17,571 nt of DNA from Collinsella aerofaciens (GCA_008668235.1 RQCP01000066.1:1-17571), one strand, 5' to 3'; counted from the stretch's first letter, positions 1 to 7,097 are shown. Translations and numbers: made by a program. Notes: generated by a model from the sequence alone, not told the origin.

Positions 1-2
1 AA

Positions 3-1358
3 GTTGAGGACCAGGTCTTCGGCGTTCATGCTGCCCCCATCATCGCGGTCTATGGGGTCAACGATATGGCACCGTGGGGACACATGTATGTCAATCCTGG
101 TCTAACAGAGCCTAACAAAATCGCAGCGCACACCGACAGCAGTTCCATGTGCCTCGTCCAAGACGCGCAGGGCTTTGAAGCCGCGGGGGAAACAGGCGAC
201 AAAGAGCCCTATTGCACCAAGGTATACGCCCAGGACAAGTACAAACTCACGGGAACCGACAAGCTCAACTGGGTCGATAATGCGCTGAAGGAAACGACCG
301 GGCGCACGCGCAACGAGGTAGATGTCGAGGACGATAACGGGGCCAAGGAGAAAGTCCTGGAGCGTTGCTGGTCTATCAACTACACCAGCTGCACGGGCTT
401 GTCGCACGGAGGCAATCCTTTTACCTCGGCACGAGTAGTCAACGAGCATCTGTATAAGAGCCCGTACATCAATCCCAGCGGCATCGAGGATACAAAGTCA
501 GATTACCTCAAGCACATTGGCATCATCGCATCCGACTTTGTTGATGCGGCGCTGGCCCGGAGCATCTACCAGCGCAATTACGATACGGAGCACAAGCAGA
601 CGGCTTCGTACTATCTCCCGTATTATCTCCCGACCCGCATGCGCATGACGTACGGTGACTCGCTGAGCGATGCCTCATTCCAGGACGGCAAGACCGTTGG
701 CGAGGGTCATTTCCGCCTCGTCGACACCAGCAACGTACTCAACGTGGCAGCTTCGGGCCATGCGTTTGCCATCGAATATGTGGATGTCGACGCCTTGGGC
801 AACGAGACCGTTACGGAGCTGCGGGGCTCCGTGCCCATCGATATCGATCCACGCGAGCTGACGCCCCATTTTGAGGGACTCGAAGGCCTTAAGGCCGGCG
901 AAGACGTGCGCGCCAAGATTGCGGCATCACTCGAGGGCAAGCTCGAAACCGATGCCTGCACGGCCCAGCTCGAGTTTGTGCACGACGCGAACGGCGCTCC
1001 GGGAACGGCGATGGCCGAGGGCGAGGCATTTACCGCGGGAACGTACTGGGTGCGCGTGAACGGTCTCTTGGGCGACGCGGCGCAGAGCTACACGCTCGCC
1101 AGCGATGGAGCCGCAAGCTTTACCGTAGCGGCCTCGGGCAGTGCAGGCGGCACCGGTAGCGGCACGGGTTCCAACGCAGACGGCGCCGACAAGAACGGCG
1201 GCGCCGACAAGAGCAAGGGCTCGACCGGAAAACTCGCCGACACGGGCGACGGCTCTGGCGTTGCCGCCGGGCTCGCTGCCGCCGCCGTGGCGACAACGGT
1301 CGCCGGCGCGGCGATGCTTGCCAATGACCGCGAAAACGTTGGGGACGACAGCGAATAG
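3..1358 (+). CDS. Cell-wall-anchored surface protein, 3' part (5' end outside window)
   Basis: The frame is open from the first complete codon at 3 with no stop, so the gene begins outside the window; the ATG at 66 has no convincing ribosome site. The visible 451 residues comprise an N-terminal region of unknown fold with a GLSHGG stretch, a probable Ig-like or stalk region (from roughly 700 nt onward), a Gly/Ala/Asp/Lys-rich linker (about 1130-1230), and a C-terminal sorting signal: LADTG at 1233-1247 followed by an Ala/Val-rich hydrophobic stretch. Sortase would be expected to cleave at the LAxTG-type motif and attach the protein to peptidoglycan. The tail after the hydrophobic segment is odd: it has a single Arg and is mostly acidic, where a positive tail is usual. 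The N-terminal part faintly resembles the C-terminal half of alpha/beta-hydrolase esterases of the subtype-B tannase kind, but I cannot place a catalytic triad, so no enzyme function is assigned. A 26-bp repeat lies inside the coding region at 88-113. Confidence 0.8.
   Translation, partial: VEDQVFGVHAAPIIAVYGVNDMAPWGHMYVNPGLTEPNKIAAHTDSSSMCLVQDAQGFEAAGETGDKEPYCTKVYAQDKYKLTGTDKLNWVDNALKETTGRTRNEVDVEDDNGAKEKVLERCWSINYTSCTGLSHGGNPFTSARVVNEHLYKSPYINPSGIEDTKSDYLKHIGIIASDFVDAALARSIYQRNYDTEHKQTASYYLPYYLPTRMRMTYGDSLSDASFQDGKTVGEGHFRLVDTSNVLNVAASGHAFAIEYVDVDALGNETVTELRGSVPIDIDPRELTPHFEGLEGLKAGEDVRAKIAASLEGKLETDACTAQLEFVHDANGAPGTAMAEGEAFTAGTYWVRVNGLLGDAAQSYTLASDGAASFTVAASGSAGGTGSGTGSNADGADKNGGADKSKGSTGKLADTGDGSGVAAGLAAAAVATTVAGAAMLANDRENVGDDSE
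88..113 (+). repeat. Left copy of 26-bp perfect inverted repeat
   Basis: Positions 88-113 are the exact reverse complement of 17460-17485. The match stops at 87 on the outside and at 114 on the inside. The copy lies within the surface-protein reading frame, where it encodes most of VNPGLTEP. A 26-bp exact match is far longer than chance repeats in 17.6 kb, which are expected at about 14 bp. Confidence 0.95.
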
Positions 1359-1393
1359 GCAAGCCCGCCTTTTAGACACATCGACTCAATTGG

Positions 1394-1428
1394 GGGGCGC
1401 AGAATACCGTTCTGCGCCCCGATTTTAC
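1394..1428 (+). terminator. Rho-independent terminator of the surface-protein gene
   Basis: A perfect 11-bp GC-rich stem (1394-1404 with 1410-1420) and a 5-nt loop (taccg) are followed by GATTTTA. It starts 36 bases after the surface-protein stop codon and separates that gene from the convergent PH-like gene. There is no T-run on the opposite strand, so it probably acts only on + strand transcripts. Confidence 0.85.
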
Positions 1429-1451
1429 CTTAGCCCGAACACCGTTATCGG

Positions 1452-1721
1452 CTACATCACCATGTTCAGCGCATTCACGAACTCCTGAGCTTGGGAGCGG
1501 CTGCTCAGACTAAAGACACAGGCAGTCAACAGCCTGTTACGTAGGAAAACGTCGCGACCCTTGATCCTGTTGACCCCCGTGATGTCCTTAAGATAGACAA
1601 TCTCGGTGTGCTTGCCACCAAAAGTGCCCTTCTTGAGCACCTCAATACGGTTGGGGTAGATCTTGACGTCTTTATACCTACCCGAACCTTTGTCCTGGAA
1701 TAGCAGCGTGTTGTTGTCCAT
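1452..1721 (-). CDS. Small PH-like domain protein (DUF4429-like)
   Basis: 89 residues from the ATG at 1721, chosen because a GGAG lies 8 nt upstream; the longer frame to 1766 has no such site. The pattern is that of short bacterial pleckstrin-homology-like proteins: alternating beta strands, a KIYPNRIEVLKKG strand-turn-strand, the motif YLKDITGV, and a C-terminal amphipathic helix (SRSQAQEFVNALN). Such domains are often fused to a C-terminal SHOCT helix pair; this one lacks it. There is no signal peptide or membrane segment, so it is probably cytoplasmic. Function is unknown. It converges with the surface-protein gene and diverges from hicA across about 240 bp. Confidence 0.65.
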   Translation of the reverse strand: MDNNTLLFQDKGSGRYKDVKIYPNRIEVLKKGTFGGKHTEIVYLKDITGVNRIKGRDVFLRNRLLTACVFSLSSRSQAQEFVNALNMVM

Positions 1722-1905
1722 ACGCGTCACTCCCGTGGGGTTCGCTAAAACTGTCACTATGGTCACATTTTAGTCGCCGCAAACCCTTTTCGCGGTCGTG
1801 CGCAGAGCACCAAAATCGTGTCCGCACGAGCAAATAAACTAATACAACAAGGAATATAAGCCGTTATCCAAAGATGGCACCACAAAACAAAGGGTTAGTA
1901 ATAGC

Positions 1906-1948
1906 TAAGACTTAAGTCTTAAACCCTTAGGAAGTGCTAATATATAGT
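1906..1948 (+). promoter_or_regulatory. hicAB promoter with palindromic operator
   Basis: A perfect 16-bp palindrome (TAAGACTTAAGTCTTA, 1906-1921) is framed by an outer inverted pair AAGGGTT (1890-1896) and AACCCTT (1922-1928). A possible -35 (TTAAAC, 1919-1924) overlaps the palindrome, with -10 candidates TATATA (1941-1946) or TATAGT (1943-1948). The site is well placed for repression by the HTH domain of HicB. HicB-type antitoxins are known to repress their own operons; this particular operator is inferred from position and symmetry. Confidence 0.6.
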
Positions 1949-1965
1949 TATTGAAAGAGGCTACG

Positions 1966-2136
1966 ATGCAGAGACGCGAATTGATCCGCATCCTCGAAGA
2001 AGCCGGCTTCATCTCGAAAGGAGGCACTAATCACGAGAAGTTCGTCAAAGGAGATAAACTCGTGCTCGTGAAACGCCACCGAGAGATTGAGGATCAAATT
2101 GCCAAAAGAATCCTAAGGCAGGCAGGACTTCGATAG
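1966..2136 (+). CDS. hicA: HicA family mRNA interferase toxin
   Basis: 56 residues, a normal HicA length. HicA toxins have a double-stranded-RNA-binding-like fold and cleave mRNA during translation, using a conserved histidine. The expected order is present: N-terminal helix (RRELIRILEEAGF), the loop G-T-N-H with the candidate catalytic His followed by EKFV, a KLVLVKRH strand, and a C-terminal helix ending in RQAGLR. The ATG at 1966 is preferred because AGAGG lies just upstream (1956-1960); an in-frame TTG at 1951 would precede that site. It is the first gene of a two-gene operon, with hicB starting 45 bp downstream. Ends with TAG. Confidence 0.88.
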   Translation: MQRRELIRILEEAGFISKGGTNHEKFVKGDKLVLVKRHREIEDQIAKRILRQAGLR

Positions 2137-2181
2137 CTCATCCTCATCACATTTCGCATCGCTTTTTAGAGGAGGTCTTAC

Positions 2182-2634
2182 ATGGTTTACGTATGGGAAT
2201 TTGAGTTCTTTGATTCGGACGGCATGGTCGATGCCGTGCCATGTGGCTCGCTGGGCGGAGGAGGAACGTTTGGCTCCGACCTAAACGACGCTGTCGAAAG
2301 CGCCGCTGATTTTCTCGCATGCATGGTCGATGACCACCTAATGGGCGGCGTCGACCTGCCTGCGCCGGACTTCGGACATGAGCCGCGACACGGCGGCAAG
2401 ATTATCGCCGTAGCCGTCAGCCGCGAACTCAACGATATCCCCGCCGTCACCGCAGCGGATGCCGCGCGCATGCTTGGCGTTAGCTCGGCAAGAGTATCGC
2501 AACTGATAAATGCTGGACTGTTGGATTCATGGAAGGATGGCACCAAGCGCATGGTGTCCAAAGCTTCCATCGAGGCACGACTCGCCGACGCTCCAAAGGC
2601 AGGGCGCCCAAAAGAGGTCCCTATTGCTGTATAA
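2182..2634 (+). CDS. hicB: HicB family antitoxin with C-terminal helix-turn-helix
   Basis: 150 residues. HicB neutralises HicA by direct binding and usually represses the operon. The N-terminal half (about 1-83) fits the HicB partial RNase-H-like fold: strand FEFFDSDG, a Gly-rich loop, strand GGTFGSDL, then helix NDAVESAADFLACMVDDHL. The C-terminal half carries an excisionase/MerR-like helix-turn-helix (about 89-112, VTAADAARMLGVSSARVSQL) and a basic tail (KAGRPKE). The start is supported by a perfect AGGAGG 6 nt upstream (2170-2175). That is stronger than the hicA site and fits the need for excess antitoxin. Its probable operator is the palindrome at 1906-1921. Confidence 0.88.
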   Translation: MVYVWEFEFFDSDGMVDAVPCGSLGGGGTFGSDLNDAVESAADFLACMVDDHLMGGVDLPAPDFGHEPRHGGKIIAVAVSRELNDIPAVTAADAARMLGVSSARVSQLINAGLLDSWKDGTKRMVSKASIEARLADAPKAGRPKEVPIAV

Positions 2635-2728
2635 GACGAGACTACTACGCACCTTTATTACACACGATGTTTTCAGCCTGGTATAAACAAGTTCAATAAT
2701 AGAATGCAAATCCAACCATCGTGTCTGA

Positions 2729-3196
2729 TTACGAAAGGATTTTTGCCTTTTCTGCAGCAAACTCTTCCTCGGTAAGTACTCCACTATCACGCAGCGTTGC
2801 AAGCCTCTCAAGTCTTGCAACTACATCGCCACTATCCGCCAGCGTCTCAATAGTCTATGAAACCTGTGGATACCGCTCGAGCTCCTTCGATAGGGCATCG
2901 ACTATCTCAGCAATATTCTTTGCATTTTTGCCCCCGTTTAGTACGTTTGTCCGGACCTTAGATGACGAGTTGACAGTAACGCCAGATCCGCCTTCAACTG
3001 GAACAACCGAAATACTGATATTTTCGCCCCAGGACCAAAGGCTCATACCGATCTCAGCTGCAACTGTTCTTGTTGTGGGCGATGCACTATCAACTTTTAC
3101 TTTAGGCAGCTTTTCCATAGCTGTCTTCAAGGCATTAAACGTGTCGTCAGGAGAATACGGTACCTGAAGCTGAAGCTGCTGATCCGCAAAACCCAT
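2729..3196 (-). pseudogene. SHOCT-domain gene interrupted by an in-frame TAG
   Basis: Reading from the ATG at 3196 (GGAGG 7 nt upstream), 113 residues are translated to a TAG at 2857-2855. The same frame then continues for 41 residues to a TAA at 2731-2729. The first part resembles the small alpha/beta domain found in front of SHOCT, with SPDDTFNALKTAMEKL, the motif SWGENISISVVP, and NGGKNAKNIAEIVDAL. The continuation ends in a textbook SHOCT helix pair: DVVARLERLATLRDSGVLTE followed by EEFAAEKAKIL. Unbroken, the protein would be 155 residues. TAG is the ordinary stop of at least five other genes here, so genome-wide recoding is unlikely. A recent nonsense mutation, rare readthrough or a base error are the options. 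The 113-residue fragment could still be made. Confidence 0.75.
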
Positions 3197-3312
3197 AATC
3201 TGGCCTCCGCTTCTTGCTAGATTAAGGCTATCGGTAATGGTAGCACGTTCCCAGCAATTTTAAATTCGTCTCATGACCTTGCGATGCAGCCCGACCCCCC
3301 GACACCGCTCCC

Positions 3313-4650
3313 CTACTTCCCAAATAGCGCGCCCAGAAGACCGCGGCGTTTGGGCTTCTCCTCTCGGTAGGAACCCTCGACGGCGGCTGCAACCTGGCGC
3401 GGTTGCTCGCCGCCTCCACGGCGCACGATCTGGTACAGGAAGGGCGATTTAACGTATTTGACCTCGACGGGCGTGGCGTGCACGGTGCTCTCACCGGACA
3501 GATGCAGGCTCGGGCTGAGCGGCGCCACGATATGCGTTTCGCGCTTGTCGCTAAACACCACCGCGGCCGCGCGGCCCGTCTGGCCGTTCACGGCGATGCG
3601 CACCTGCTCGCCATCGCGGCTGTCCGTCGCCGGACGATCGACAAAGTAGACCGGCACCATCACCAGGCCGTCCTTATGCTTGCGGGTCTTGCGCGCCCAG
3701 GTTCGGATGCTCTTTTTATTGAGCCCCAGTACCGTCTCGGCATCGTTGCCAGCAACGTCGAGCGCCAACTTATCAATGACCACCTGGTCCTTGGTAGACG
3801 CATCGACGGAGACGACGCGAAAGTCACCTTCCTGCATGGCGGGATCGAACGGACCGACCCTGGCAAAGTCCCACGGCTCCAAAATGCCCATGAGGCGAAC
3901 GTCCAGGTAGTTTGCCCTGGGGTATGCCCAGTCGAGCACCTCGTAGTACACCAGGGTTTCCTTGCTCAAGCCCTTGCCCGGGAAGCTCGCCATCATGCGC
4001 AGGTCCGCCAGCGCCATGGGGAAATAGAAGAGCATCATGTCGTTTTGGATCGCATCTTCCACGTCGTGCCCGGCAAAGGCATCCGGGTACTGGCGCACCA
4101 GCTGCAGCGCGTTGGCACGTGCCTGCTGCGGCGAGATTTCGCAGGGAATACCCTGCTCCGGCACATACTCCGCACCCACGCCCATGGTCAGACGCTTGCT
4201 AAACGTACCGGGCTTGAGCAGGTCGGCAATGCCGATCTTGTTGCCGCAGGACGGGCACTCAAACACACGCTGCGTTGACAAGCCCTCAAAGGACGCTCCG
4301 CAGAAGGGGCAAGGAATGCTCACGTGCGTCGCTTCTTGGAACTCCTGCGCCGTGCCGCGGTCCTCCCACAGCAGATGTTCCAGGACCGACTGATTGCGCC
4401 AGTACGAATTGAAGAAATACCAGTCCGGGTCCTCCGGGCGCTCGAGTTGCGACACATGCGTGAGCTTGAGCAATCCATCCACCACCGTCAGCGGCGCATG
4501 GCGAATGCCCAAAGCGCTCTTGGGCTCCCCCGCATCGGCCTGCCACGGAACGACCGTGCCGCAATAGGCGCACTCAAAGCTGCGTTTAGCCTGGTGTGAG
4601 TACATAGGGCCGCCGCAGTTTTGGCATTTAATGGCAAACATCTCGTCCAT
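3313..4650 (-). CDS. Double zinc-ribbon protein of unknown function
   Basis: 445 residues from the ATG at 4650, chosen for the AAAGGAGG 8 nt upstream; the frame is open further upstream without such a site. Two four-cysteine zinc ribbons are visible: C9/C12/C27/C30 and C114/C117/C132/C135, both CxxC...CxxC. The rest is a long soluble region, rich in aromatic and hydrophobic residues, without transmembrane segments. It ends in a basic and hydrophobic tail (KRRGLLGALFGK) that could touch a membrane or a partner protein. Ribbons of this kind occur in TFIIB-type zinc-ribbon annotated proteins of Gram-positive bacteria, mostly uncharacterised. It is transcribed away from the metal exporter across a 218-bp shared intergenic region, so co-regulation by metal is possible but unproven. 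Confidence 0.8.
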   Translation of the reverse strand: MDEMFAIKCQNCGGPMYSHQAKRSFECAYCGTVVPWQADAGEPKSALGIRHAPLTVVDGLLKLTHVSQLERPEDPDWYFFNSYWRNQSVLEHLLWEDRGTAQEFQEATHVSIPCPFCGASFEGLSTQRVFECPSCGNKIGIADLLKPGTFSKRLTMGVGAEYVPEQGIPCEISPQQARANALQLVRQYPDAFAGHDVEDAIQNDMMLFYFPMALADLRMMASFPGKGLSKETLVYYEVLDWAYPRANYLDVRLMGILEPWDFARVGPFDPAMQEGDFRVVSVDASTKDQVVIDKLALDVAGNDAETVLGLNKKSIRTWARKTRKHKDGLVMVPVYFVDRPATDSRDGEQVRIAVNGQTGRAAAVVFSDKRETHIVAPLSPSLHLSGESTVHATPVEVKYVKSPFLYQIVRRGGGEQPRQVAAAVEGSYREEKPKRRGLLGALFGK

Positions 4651-4678
4651 GGAAACGTCCTCCTTTGCACAGGGGCTG

Positions 4679-4697
4679 TCGACATTAAGTATGTCGA
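4679..4697. promoter_or_regulatory. Inverted repeat in the divergent intergenic region
   Basis: TCGACAT (4679-4685) and ATGTCGA (4691-4697) form a perfect 7-bp inverted repeat around a 5-base centre, about 30 bp upstream of the zinc-ribbon start. A looser palindromic pair, CACATG and CATGTG, follows at about 4707-4726. Either could be an operator for the divergent promoters; no regulator is identified. Confidence 0.35.
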
Positions 4698-4800
4698 GCA
4701 AACTGGCACATGCCCATACCCATGTGGCCCAAAATGGACCACCCAGGCAGACGGGAAGGCCTGCTCGTTAGCGCGGACAGACCATTGCTGCATTTTCTGA

Positions 4801-4835
4801 GCACCGGCGCACGGTGCGCCCATGCGAGCTACACT
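4801..4835 (+). promoter_or_regulatory. Palindromes over a candidate promoter of the CDF transporter
   Basis: GGCGCAC (4806-4812) and GTGCGCC (4814-4820) form a near-perfect 15-bp palindrome. It overlaps a second inverted pair, GCACCG (4801-4806) with CGGTGC (4812-4817). A -10-like TACACT lies at 4830-4835, which would put the palindrome over the -35 position. This suggests either a repressor or activator site, or two mutually exclusive RNA hairpins if transcription starts further upstream. No yybP-ykoY type manganese riboswitch core is recognisable. Confidence 0.4.
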
Positions 4836-4868
4836 ATCCCCTTAAACATGATTGTGAGGACGACCGCT

Positions 4869-6050
4869 ATGCTATTTGTAAATCGGCTGGTACATACGCT
4901 TGTTCCCGGCAGCGAGGGCGAGCCGGTCGATGCCTCCTGCCGCACCAACGCGGGCTTCGCCGCAAGCCTCATCTGCATTGGCCTCAACATCACCCTGTGC
5001 CTGGCCAAGGGCATCGCAGGCCTGCTCGCCGGCTCCGTCTCCCTCATCGCCGACGCTTTCAACAACCTCTCCGATGCCTCGAGCAACATCGTGAGCCTGC
5101 TCGGGTTCCGCCTTGCCAGCCGCCCTGCAGACGAAGGCCACCCCTATGGCCACGGCCGCTACGAGTACCTAGCCGGCTTGTTTGTCGCCGTCCTGGTTTG
5201 CGCCGTCGGCATCAACCTGATCCTCGAGTCGGTCACTAAGATCATCAAGCCCTCCCCCACCGCCTACACGCTGGTCTCCCTAGCCGCTCTCGTCTTGTCC
5301 ATGCTCGTCAAATTCTGGATGGCCGCATTCAACCGTGCGCTGGGCAACCGTATCGATTCCGAAACACTCATCGCCACAGCACAGGACTCCAAAAACGACG
5401 TCATCACCTCGGGATCGGTCCTGGCCGCAGCGCTTATTTCGCAGACGACCGGCTTTGACCTTGACGGCTGGGCGGGCCTGGGCGTGGGCGTCTTCATCTG
5501 CATCAGTGGCATGGGCCTGGTGCGCGACGCCATCAGCCCGTTGCTGGGGCAAGCGCCCGACCCCAAGCTCGTCCAGGCAATCCGCGACAAGATCATGTCC
5601 TATCCGCAGGTCTTGGGCACACACGACCTGATGGTGCACGACTACGGCCCCGGTCGTCAGTTTGCCAGCGCCCACGTGGAGATGCCCGGCGAGGGCGACG
5701 CGTTTGAACATCACGAGATCCTGGACACCATCGAGCACGACATCAAGCGCCAGATGGGCATTGACATCACGCTGCACTGCGACCCCATCGCGACAACCGG
5801 CGATGATTTGCGCGGCTGGGTCAAGCGCGGCATCATGCAGATCGACCCCGCACTCTCCATCCACGACCTGCACGAGCACGACGGGTTCGTTTCGTTTGAC
5901 CTGGTGCGTCCCGACGGCTTTGATATATCCGACGAGGAGCTGCTGGAGCTCGTCACGCGCATCGTGCACGAGCGCCGGCCCAACGTCTCGTGCGTCGTCA
6001 CATTTGATTCGGGCTTCAGCTCGCCCGAGCGTCCGGCCGAGCAGCTGTAG
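4869..6050 (+). CDS. Cation diffusion facilitator, probable manganese exporter
   Basis: 393 residues from the ATG at 4869 (AGGA about 9 nt upstream); an in-frame ATG at 4848 lacks a ribosome site. CDF proteins are proton-driven dimeric exporters of divalent metals in the cytoplasmic membrane. The CDF hallmarks are present: hydrophobic helices from about residue 28, SLIADAFNNLSD in TM2, HPYGHGRYEY after it, helices near 103-121 and 133-153, AQDSKND in TM5, and a long cytoplasmic C-terminal domain of about 170 residues containing the THDLMVHDYGPG strand. The metal-site residues read as N65xxxD69 in TM2 and D173xxxD177 in TM5. Zinc exporters carry His at these positions; the N/D-D/D set is known from manganese CDFs such as MntE. 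Manganese is therefore the best substrate guess, by inference. The C-terminal domain is longer than in minimal members. Confidence 0.92.
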   Translation: MLFVNRLVHTLVPGSEGEPVDASCRTNAGFAASLICIGLNITLCLAKGIAGLLAGSVSLIADAFNNLSDASSNIVSLLGFRLASRPADEGHPYGHGRYEYLAGLFVAVLVCAVGINLILESVTKIIKPSPTAYTLVSLAALVLSMLVKFWMAAFNRALGNRIDSETLIATAQDSKNDVITSGSVLAAALISQTTGFDLDGWAGLGVGVFICISGMGLVRDAISPLLGQAPDPKLVQAIRDKIMSYPQVLGTHDLMVHDYGPGRQFASAHVEMPGEGDAFEHHEILDTIEHDIKRQMGIDITLHCDPIATTGDDLRGWVKRGIMQIDPALSIHDLHEHDGFVSFDLVRPDGFDISDEELLELVTRIVHERRPNVSCVVTFDSGFSSPERPAEQL

Positions 6051-6062
6051 CCCACTTACCAG

Positions 6063-6980
6063 CTAGTTTCCCTGCGCGCCCGAGATGCCGTTTTGTAGGG
6101 CGTTCCAGGCATCCGTCGCCATGTCGCCCAAGTTCTGAGCGGCGTCGCCCAGGTTCTGAGCCGTATCACCCAGCTCTTGGGCCTTATCCCCAAGCTCCTG
6201 TGCCTTGTTGCTCAAGTCCTCCAGCGTATTGGAGCTCGAGCCGTCGGTACCGCTTTGGCCGTCGGACGAGTTGCCCGAGCTGTTCTTGTGCGTGAGCTGA
6301 ATTTCGAGGTTGCCGCTGTCGTTATAGTAAGCAGAAGTAACGATCCAGTTGGCATCGACGACGGGCGTTGAGCCATCATCAGTCAGGACCACGGCATTCG
6401 AAAGATCGGCGCCGCGCGACTTAAGGAGCTTCTTGGCGTTGGACCAGTACTGCCCCGGGATATCGCTCAGATCGACGGTGCTAGACGAGGCGGACTCGGT
6501 TTGCTCGGCAGCGGTATCGGCCGTTGAACTCCATCGCTTGTTGAGCATGCCCGACACAATGGCAAACACAACCGACAGCGCAAAGAAGATCGCCAGCACG
6601 ATGAGGATCTTCTTGATCACGCTCGACGAACGCGACGGCTTCTTCTCCTCGTCCTCGCCATATTGCGGAATCGACTTGGGGTACTCGCGATACGGCTCGC
6701 GCGACTCGTAGCGAGGCTGCGCCGTGCGAGGCATATACGTCGTCTGCTGAGGCTGCGGAATAGGATTCTGCGGCAGGTCATCATAGGGATTCGGTGTCGA
6801 GGCGGCATAAGAATCCTGCGCCGTGTCGCCATAGCCCATAACCCGGGTGGGCTCGGCAGAAGGCTGCGTCGCGGCGGGGTCGGTATAACCGCGGTTGGGA
6901 ACAACGCGGGTCGCATCGGCGCTATCGCCAGCCTGCGCGGAACCGTAGCCACCCATCACGGTTGTCTTGTCCTGATCCAT
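6063..6980 (-). CDS. Single-pass membrane protein with heptad repeats
   Basis: 305 residues from the ATG at 6980 (AAAGGA 8 nt upstream). The N-terminal 120 or so residues are low complexity and probably disordered, rich in Pro, Gln, Tyr, Asp and Thr. They carry repeated TRV motifs (ATRVVPN, PTRVMGYG), a style seen in substrates of Ser/Thr kinases or in FHA partners. One transmembrane helix follows a basic stretch (VIKKILIVLAIFFALSVVFA). The outer domain contains a small region, PGQYWSNAKKLLKSRGADL, that resembles a PASTA-like or DUF fold and continues into DANWIVTSAYYNDSGNLEIQLTH-like strands. The C-terminus has four heptads of the form AQxLGDx, likely a short coiled coil. The topology suggests N-in, C-out. 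It converges with the CDF gene, with 12 bp between the stops. Function unknown. Confidence 0.8.
   Translation of the reverse strand: MDQDKTTVMGGYGSAQAGDSADATRVVPNRGYTDPAATQPSAEPTRVMGYGDTAQDSYAASTPNPYDDLPQNPIPQPQQTTYMPRTAQPRYESREPYREYPKSIPQYGEDEEKKPSRSSSVIKKILIVLAIFFALSVVFAIVSGMLNKRWSSTADTAAEQTESASSSTVDLSDIPGQYWSNAKKLLKSRGADLSNAVVLTDDGSTPVVDANWIVTSAYYNDSGNLEIQLTHKNSSGNSSDGQSGTDGSSSNTLEDLSNKAQELGDKAQELGDTAQNLGDAAQNLGDMATDAWNALQNGISGAQGN
6123..6206 (-). repeat. Four tandem 21-bp coding repeats
   Basis: Four consecutive 21-bp units (6123-6143, 6144-6164, 6165-6185, 6186-6206) encode AQ(E/N)LGD(K/T/A) heptads at the C-terminus of the membrane protein. The two copies at 6123-6164 are the most similar to each other at DNA level. 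Being in frame, gain or loss of a unit would change only the length of the helix. Confidence 0.8.
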
Positions 6981-7097
6981 GCAACGATTCCTTTCCGTCG
7001 CGCGTGAGCATCACGTTATCCATGCATTCTACCCGCGCAAAAGCCTATGATGGGCAAAGCCCGTCGGTATCTACAAGACATGCGCGGGCCTAAGGAT

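Noticed and set aside
2660..2726. CACGATG and CATCGTG pair after hicB as a terminator
   Set aside because: The arms are about 50 bases apart and no T-run follows; probably chance.
2527..2820. A 97-codon minus-strand open frame across the hicB end and the SHOCT region
   Set aside because: It overlaps hicB antisense and the SHOCT frame out of phase, with no ribosome site or domain.
2855..2857. TAG as a sense codon (amber recoding or pyrrolysine) in the SHOCT gene
   Set aside because: TAG ends at least five other intact genes in the window, so genome-wide recoding does not fit.
4651..4868. A yybP-ykoY manganese riboswitch before the CDF gene
   Set aside because: Hairpins exist but the conserved purine-rich loop sequences of that riboswitch are not present.
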